From Sanguinoderma infundibulare (Eukaryota > Basidiomycota > Agaricomycetes > Polyporales > Polyporaceae): DNA of 64,000 nt. Position numbers and translations under genes: made by a program. Every line of letters starts with the position of its first letter. The first letter of the stretch is position 1. Location: positions 1,488,001 through 1,552,000 of the forward strand of contig JAVLRN010000005.1 of assembly GCA_032821775.1 (NCBI GenBank), read 5' to 3'. Of this stretch, positions 59,508-64,000 are shown piece after piece. The notes under the pieces were generated by a model that saw only the letters and a program-made list of their open reading frames with translations, did no database searches and was not told where the DNA came from.

Positions 59508-60324
59508 TACTAGGATCGTCAGGCTGTACATAGTTTTAGTGGCCTGCAGCCACTATGTATGACCATTCGTTGTCGAAATCAGCACGGTCAGAACGAAACA
59601 ACCTTGAAAAATATTAGTCGGTGTCCCGTCCTGTTCCCGTCCTGTGAGTTGTGCCAGTGAGGGTCCATAAGCTGTTGGTCCAACAGGTTATGAGCCCTTA
59701 CTGACCCTACTCTGGACATCGTGGGCTCGAACCCAGGACGCGAACATAGCCAATTGATCAACATGCCACCAAATGATAAGCGGAGCCCTACCATTAATCT
59801 ACGTGGCAGCATGACAGGCCATGTTGAAAACTCTGCTACAGGCCTTGCTTGAATAGACTGCAACTTGATCATTTCGACATGGAGTATTGTATTGCTGGAC
59901 ATAGCGGAACGATTACGAGCACAAGACAGAACTGTAAGCAATATATCTACATGAAGATTGTCACTAAATGGGACAAGATAAAGTAAGGCCAAGCTTCTAC
60001 CACGTATGTGTATATACTATCTATGATACAGAGTCCATGCATAGTGGAAGTTCCGAGGCAAGAAACCACTCCAATCTACAAGACAAGATGAGCTGCTACG
60101 TACATTACACCAAGAGATCATGCGAAACCGGGAGAGCAAGAGCAAGAGCAAGAAAACTACGACAGTTCAACGCGAGAGCGAACGGAACTTGCGATGGATG
60201 TTTTTGCTGCGACGAACGACTGAGACGGGTCGGGAGCTCGTGTCGGGTGGGTGCGCCATTGATTGAGCTCCGACTTCCGTCAAGCACGGGACATACCGTG
60301 CTGCGCTTGCCAAGAGCCCCAAGC
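59508..60324. other. intergenic, possible SINE relic only
   Basis: 817 bp between SWI3 and family member 2. A 134-codon minus-strand frame (59588-59992) translates across the SINE-like segment and is probably not a gene. Confidence 0.4.
59600..59790 (-). repeat. possible SINE-like element with pol III B-box
   Basis: On the minus strand the segment contains GGGTTCGAGCCC, close to the tRNA B-box, preceded 16 nt upstream by TTGATCAATTGG, a poor A-box match. The A-to-B distance is shorter than in a tRNA, and no cloverleaf can be drawn. It could be a decayed tRNA-derived SINE. I saw no second copy in the window. Confidence 0.3.
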
Positions 60325-60954
60325 TCAAGGTTCCTTGGCCTGGGCTGAGCTCAGAAAGGCGCGAACCGCCTGCAACGTCAGCAACTGGCCCCGCAGAGCA
60401 TCCAACAGCTCCTGAGACGCCGTCAGTCGTTGATGCGCAAGACGACGAACACGATTGGAGACTGACCGACAGAGCGCTGGCGAGCTTGCTCCGGCTCAGC
60501 CGCTCCTCGACAGGCAGACCAGAATCGACGCCGACAACGGGGAGGTCTTCCTCGTGGCCAGCTGTGTCGGTCTCGTGCGTTTCATCCGTGCACGCGGTGG
60601 GAGGCTGACGGAAGGGGAACACGATGTGAGGGGGGAGATACGGGGGATGTGGACGATCGACGATCAAACGACTCACCACGGATGGCGCCGATCCTTCTCC
60701 CGCCGCCTCCTGCCTGGACCGGTAGTCGACAGTGGTCTGGAATGACGCGTCGCGTTGGAACTGGAGTTCGGGGACGGACCGTTACTGACACGTACCATAA
60801 GCTTCTCTCGCGGACGACGCGTCGGAACGCGTGCGTACGGATGCATCCGTTCGAGGTAACTTGAACGGTATGTGGGGAGACGGGACACGTCAAACTCTGC
60901 AGCCTTGGCCATGACAAGCGTGAAGGACGGGTAGGGCGGGTCAAGACGTGGCAT
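60325..60954 (-). CDS. uncharacterised small protein, family member 2
   Basis: Paralogue of the gene at 10021-10625. Four exons, 60954-60796, 60736-60677, 60604-60467 and 60411-60325 (444 nt, 147 residues), all introns phase 0, exactly as in member 1. Shared blocks: YPSFT, RLPTYRSS, RMHPYARVPTRRP, LM before intron 1, TVDY right after it, AGEGS before intron 2. The last exon is a helix-like segment (ELLDALRGQLLTLQAV). Intron 1 is 59 nt (GTACGT donor, TTCCAG acceptor). No signal peptide or membrane span. A second in-frame ATG at 60912 is possible. Function unknown; the conserved core suggests a real, selected family. Confidence 0.7.
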
Positions 60955-63671
60955 ATATTAAGCGTGTGAGAGAGGGTAAGCGACGACGGGGGGCGACAGT
61001 ATCAAAGTACAGAACGGATAGCGAGAGGAACAAGGGGGGTCAAACGAATGAGGGGTCGAGCTGTGGAGGAGATGGTGGAAGGAAGAAAAGAGTGGTTCAG
61101 TCTGAAAAGTCTCTCACTCCCTCTTTTAAGAGAGGCTCGAGTACGCGCAAAGCGCAAGAGCCCAGGACAGATTCTCGTACCTCTGTTCTGGCTCGATCGA
61201 CACCGACTCTGTGTGCAATGTTTTCCGACATTTCGCGCTGAAATTCCGGCGCCCGCGCCCACCTTGTGCCTCACCACCACTAAGTGCTTCCGCGAACGTT
61301 GCTCTTCGCCCAATTCGCCGATCGCCAGATCCCACCCCTCTTCCTCGTACGAAGGCATAGCCGCTTCAAGGGCAGATTAAAGGCCCATAGGATGTGGAGG
61401 CAGGCAGGCCGACTGCGAAGTTGAATGACCGAATGGGTAAGGAGCAACCGTCGTGTAGTTAGCCCTGCCTGCTGAGAAGCATAATGATAATATGATGTCT
61501 TCAGCTTCACGCATACCGTCACAGCACAATCACGGGTGCAGACACGTCCAGGGAGAGAGGGTATGCGCTCCGCGACGTCCAGGAGTCCCCTTCACGCCTT
61601 CAGATGTCAACTACTCGCGGTATTGATTGACAACTCGCTCTAGCACAAAGCTCTGGACAAGCCCATAAACACAAGACCTGGCCAGCGCATCCGAAAATGT
61701 GTGTTTATTCCAGTTTTCATCTGCGAAACTCATGATCTCCCTCGCAGGCAATCGTGATCCATTGCCGCCGCTCTGCGTCCGGTCTGGTGCTGCAGTCACG
61801 CAGCACGTGACTAGCCTCACCAGCGCCCAGGAAGAGTGACATGGGCGCAAGAACGGAGTCAGTGAGTTTATAACCACCACCATCAAGAGCTATCTGAATG
61901 CCCATGCCGAGCATGAACATCTATACTTCACTAGGTCTGCATCAACCTGAGCGGCATGCCATCAATGGGCGAAGCAACCATCAAGCAACCCAAGATCGAG
62001 CGACAAGTTCCCGACAAGCAAGGCCGAAACAAGTGGCCCAACCAGCTTACAACTACTGGCGAAGACACCAAGAGGCTGACCTCAAGATGTGGGCATCAAG
62101 GGAGAAGGCATACGAGGGCAAAATGCGACAAAAAGAGAGAAGACGCACCGAGACGTGGTTGAGCTCAAGGATGCCATGTGTGGCTCCGTCTCCGAACGCA
62201 CGAGAAGTCCTTGCGACGGCTCGTGCCCCACGAAAAGATAAGTGGTATGCAGAGTGGTGGGGTTTGTGTCATAAGTGCTTGACGTTGGAGGGAGCAGCAC
62301 GGCCGGCTGGGCGTATGCGGCCAGTCGGTTTTGCTGGTCTTGACGATGTCCGCGAGGAGGGCGTGAGTATGCCGGAAGAGACGGAGGTCGTGCAAGAGTT
62401 GTGGCACCGAGGAAGAGGCCAGAAGGGAGGACTATCAAGAGTCCTGGCCGATTTTTCCAACCGCAATTTATCGTTGGGGAAGATGAGGCTGCCAGACAAC
62501 GAGAGAAGGGCAAATACCGACGAGGAGAGAGAAGAAACGTTCAAGAAGTAAGCGAGTGTCATCCCATGATGAAGGGAGGAGGAGCGAGGCAGGAGCGAGG
62601 ACGAGGCGAGCGGCGACGAGTTTGGGCCCGTGGCGCAACTCCGCGAGCCTCGGCTCGCGCCCCTCCCTCGCCCCTTTCCCCTTGGCGGCGTTGCCGACAT
62701 TCTTCCCAGTGCTCTCTCGCTATCGTCCCTCTCAGCAACCCACAAGCTTATTTTTCCTGCCTCCATTGTTGACTCCCCCACATTTGACCCACTGTCAGCG
62801 ACATCACTGAGCCGACCCCAAGCGACCTTCCCGACCCCTCCACCAGTCCCATCGGTTTCCAACGCGTCCCCTGCCAACCCCACCCCCACCCCCACCACCT
62901 CTCTCGCCTCCAGCTACACCGCTTGGAATTGATATGGCGACTAATCCTTCCTGGCGATATTGCAAGATCTGCTATTCTCCTTCGTGAGACGAGAAGGCGC
63001 TTTGAGAAGTTGGAATCTCCAGACGAACGTCTCTCGAATCGCGATCAAGCTATTCGCAACCACCACAAGAGTCCCCATACGGTATACGATGACAGGAAGG
63101 CAGGACGCGACCATGTGGGCTGCACTATGCAGATGTTGACGAACCGCCCGTCTGTGGCAATTTGTGAAAGGTTCGTCTGTGCGCACATCTTCCCTTGCTC
63201 TCAGGTCACTTCCCCTCGTTTTGGAGTTCCTATATACACCATCGCAATGGGTGCATGCCTACCCGGACTTCTCGACCTTTCCCAACCACATCCGTGCACC
63301 TCCCCCTTTGGCCTGAGACTCAACGTTTCGCCCTGCTGTGTTCTTTGGATACACATGCTTTGTTTACGGCCATCCTTCCAAATATATTTTCTCACTCTCA
63401 TCCCCTTCGAAGCGACCTCTCGCGCTGCTCAAGAAAAAAAAACAGATTGATATCGGCACGTTTGAAGACTTGTCATAATCTATCACGGCGTAATTATGCC
63501 CTTCCTACACCCCGAACGTCCGGCTCATGCAGAAATCCATCGTTGTAATGAGAAGCTGTTCGCTCTTCTCTGTCATTCGCTTAAGGGAGGCTTGATACTT
63601 TTCAGCATCTTCCCCCCAGTATTCAATTGAAACTTCACTTTAGCTACTGCCCTCCCACGAAAGTTTGAACC
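60955..63671. other. 2.7-kb gene-poor interval
   Basis: No confident gene. It includes the promoter of family member 2, one 217-codon open frame (listed separately with low confidence) and a CCCCCA-rich microsatellite-like run near 62880-62900. Confidence 0.4.
61898..62551 (+). CDS. doubtful open frame, 217 codons
   Basis: Begins MPMPSMNIYTSL and is rich in Arg, Lys, Glu and Trp (NYWRRHQEADLKMW; KWYAEWWGLCHKC). No family recognised, no introns needed. A 209-codon frame overlaps on the other strand, so length alone is weak evidence. It could be a lineage-specific gene, a fragment, or chance. Confidence 0.25.
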   Translation: MPMPSMNIYTSLGLHQPERHAINGRSNHQATQDRATSSRQARPKQVAQPAYNYWRRHQEADLKMWASREKAYEGKMRQKERRRTETWLSSRMPCVAPSPNAREVLATARAPRKDKWYAEWWGLCHKCLTLEGAARPAGRMRPVGFAGLDDVREEGVSMPEETEVVQELWHRGRGQKGGLSRVLADFSNRNLSLGKMRLPDNERRANTDEEREETFKK

Positions 63672-63873
63672 ATGGCTAGTCGTCGTTTTGGAGTCTTCCT
63701 CATGGTACGTACTTGTCCCATCAGTCGACTCCGCTCCTGAGCCCCGGACTTACCGCTTCGCACTGCAGGCGGGCCTATTTGCCCTGATGGCTCTGTACCG
63801 ACGGAGTGGGATTGCTCGACCTCAAATCGAGCTGTCGTTGCAAGGGCACGTCGGTCATCGAGTTCAAATCTAG
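63672..63873 (+). CDS. possible very small gene near the right edge
   Basis: ATG at 63672 in good context, 33-nt exon, GTACGT...CTGCAG intron (63705-63768), and a second exon ending at 63873, giving 45 residues with a hydrophobic N-terminus (FGVFLMAGLFALMAL). It could also be the 5' end of a larger gene with more introns beyond the window. Weak evidence. Confidence 0.3.
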
Positions 63874-64000
63874 CGATGCTGTTTGCAAGCTATTCCTCCA
63901 ACGAAGCGCATTCTCAGGTCCGTAGAGGAGCCACTTGATATGCCACAAGGACTCGCTTGCCATGCAACCACAACTATTGGGCGGCAAGCACCACGCTTTT

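Noticed and set aside
59690..59790. A functional tRNA gene
   Set aside because: A-box and B-box are too close and no acceptor, D or anticodon stems can be paired.
61611..61920. Two overlapping minus-strand frames that together resemble one protein
   Set aside because: No splice signals join them in frame and no family is recognised; kept as possible chance frames.
62269..62898. 209-codon minus-strand open frame
   Set aside because: Gly/Ser/Arg-rich shadow opposite the doubtful 61898 frame and a C-rich microsatellite.

Overview
The window looks like nuclear DNA of a basidiomycete fungus, most likely an Agaricomycete. The genes are compact and densely intron-split (most introns about 48-70 bp, GT-AG, with a visible CTNA-type branch site). 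The gene set also fits: a one-adenylation-domain hydroxamate siderophore synthetase of the basidiomycete kind, a DUF6533 seven-helix protein, SAGA Spt8, Atg2, Spt6 and a Swi3/Csm3 fork-protection protein. I rebuilt gene models by hand from open frames, splice signals and protein-family conservation. For nearly all recognised genes the exon lengths sum to a multiple of three, and reading frames rejoin at conserved motifs.

Layout. 0-10.6 kb: 5' part of a GDSL (CE16-like) esterase, divergent ATG2, ribosome-biogenesis factor RLP24, and a small uncharacterised gene (family member 1). 10.6-13.3 kb: gene-poor stretch with two back-to-back perfect or near-perfect hairpins. 13.3-24.2 kb: siderophore locus with L-ornithine N5-monooxygenase and a 2455-residue NRPS (A-T-C-T-C-T-C) transcribed divergently from an 886-bp promoter that carries three copies of CTGATTAGAT. 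24.3-35 kb: Rib2-like deaminase, SPT6, a JMJD4-like JmjC hydroxylase, a small membrane protein and an M19 membrane dipeptidase. 35-38 kb: relic of a DUF6533 gene, a long hairpin and an unknown proline-rich membrane protein. 38.4-47.7 kb: SPT8, SRP54, PAB1, SCAMP. 47.7-53.7 kb: secreted double-psi beta-barrel protein, COQ11-like protein, intact DUF6533 gene. 55-61 kb: mitochondrial adenylate kinase, N-terminal protein methyltransferase (TAE1/NTM1), SWI3/CSM3, and family member 2 of the small uncharacterised family. 61-64 kb: gene-poor, with only weak candidates.

How genes fit together. The monooxygenase makes N5-hydroxyornithine and the NRPS would link acylated hydroxyornithines into a trihydroxamate siderophore. 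The acetyltransferase and any transporter are not in this window. The rest is mostly housekeeping: autophagy, transcription elongation and SAGA, translation and secretion, ubiquinone metabolism, replication fork protection. The most novel-looking items are the two-member small protein family (10.3 kb and 60.6 kb), the repeated GATA-like motif in the siderophore promoter, five GC-AG introns in four conserved genes, and the DUF6533 gene relic beside a 19-bp inverted repeat.
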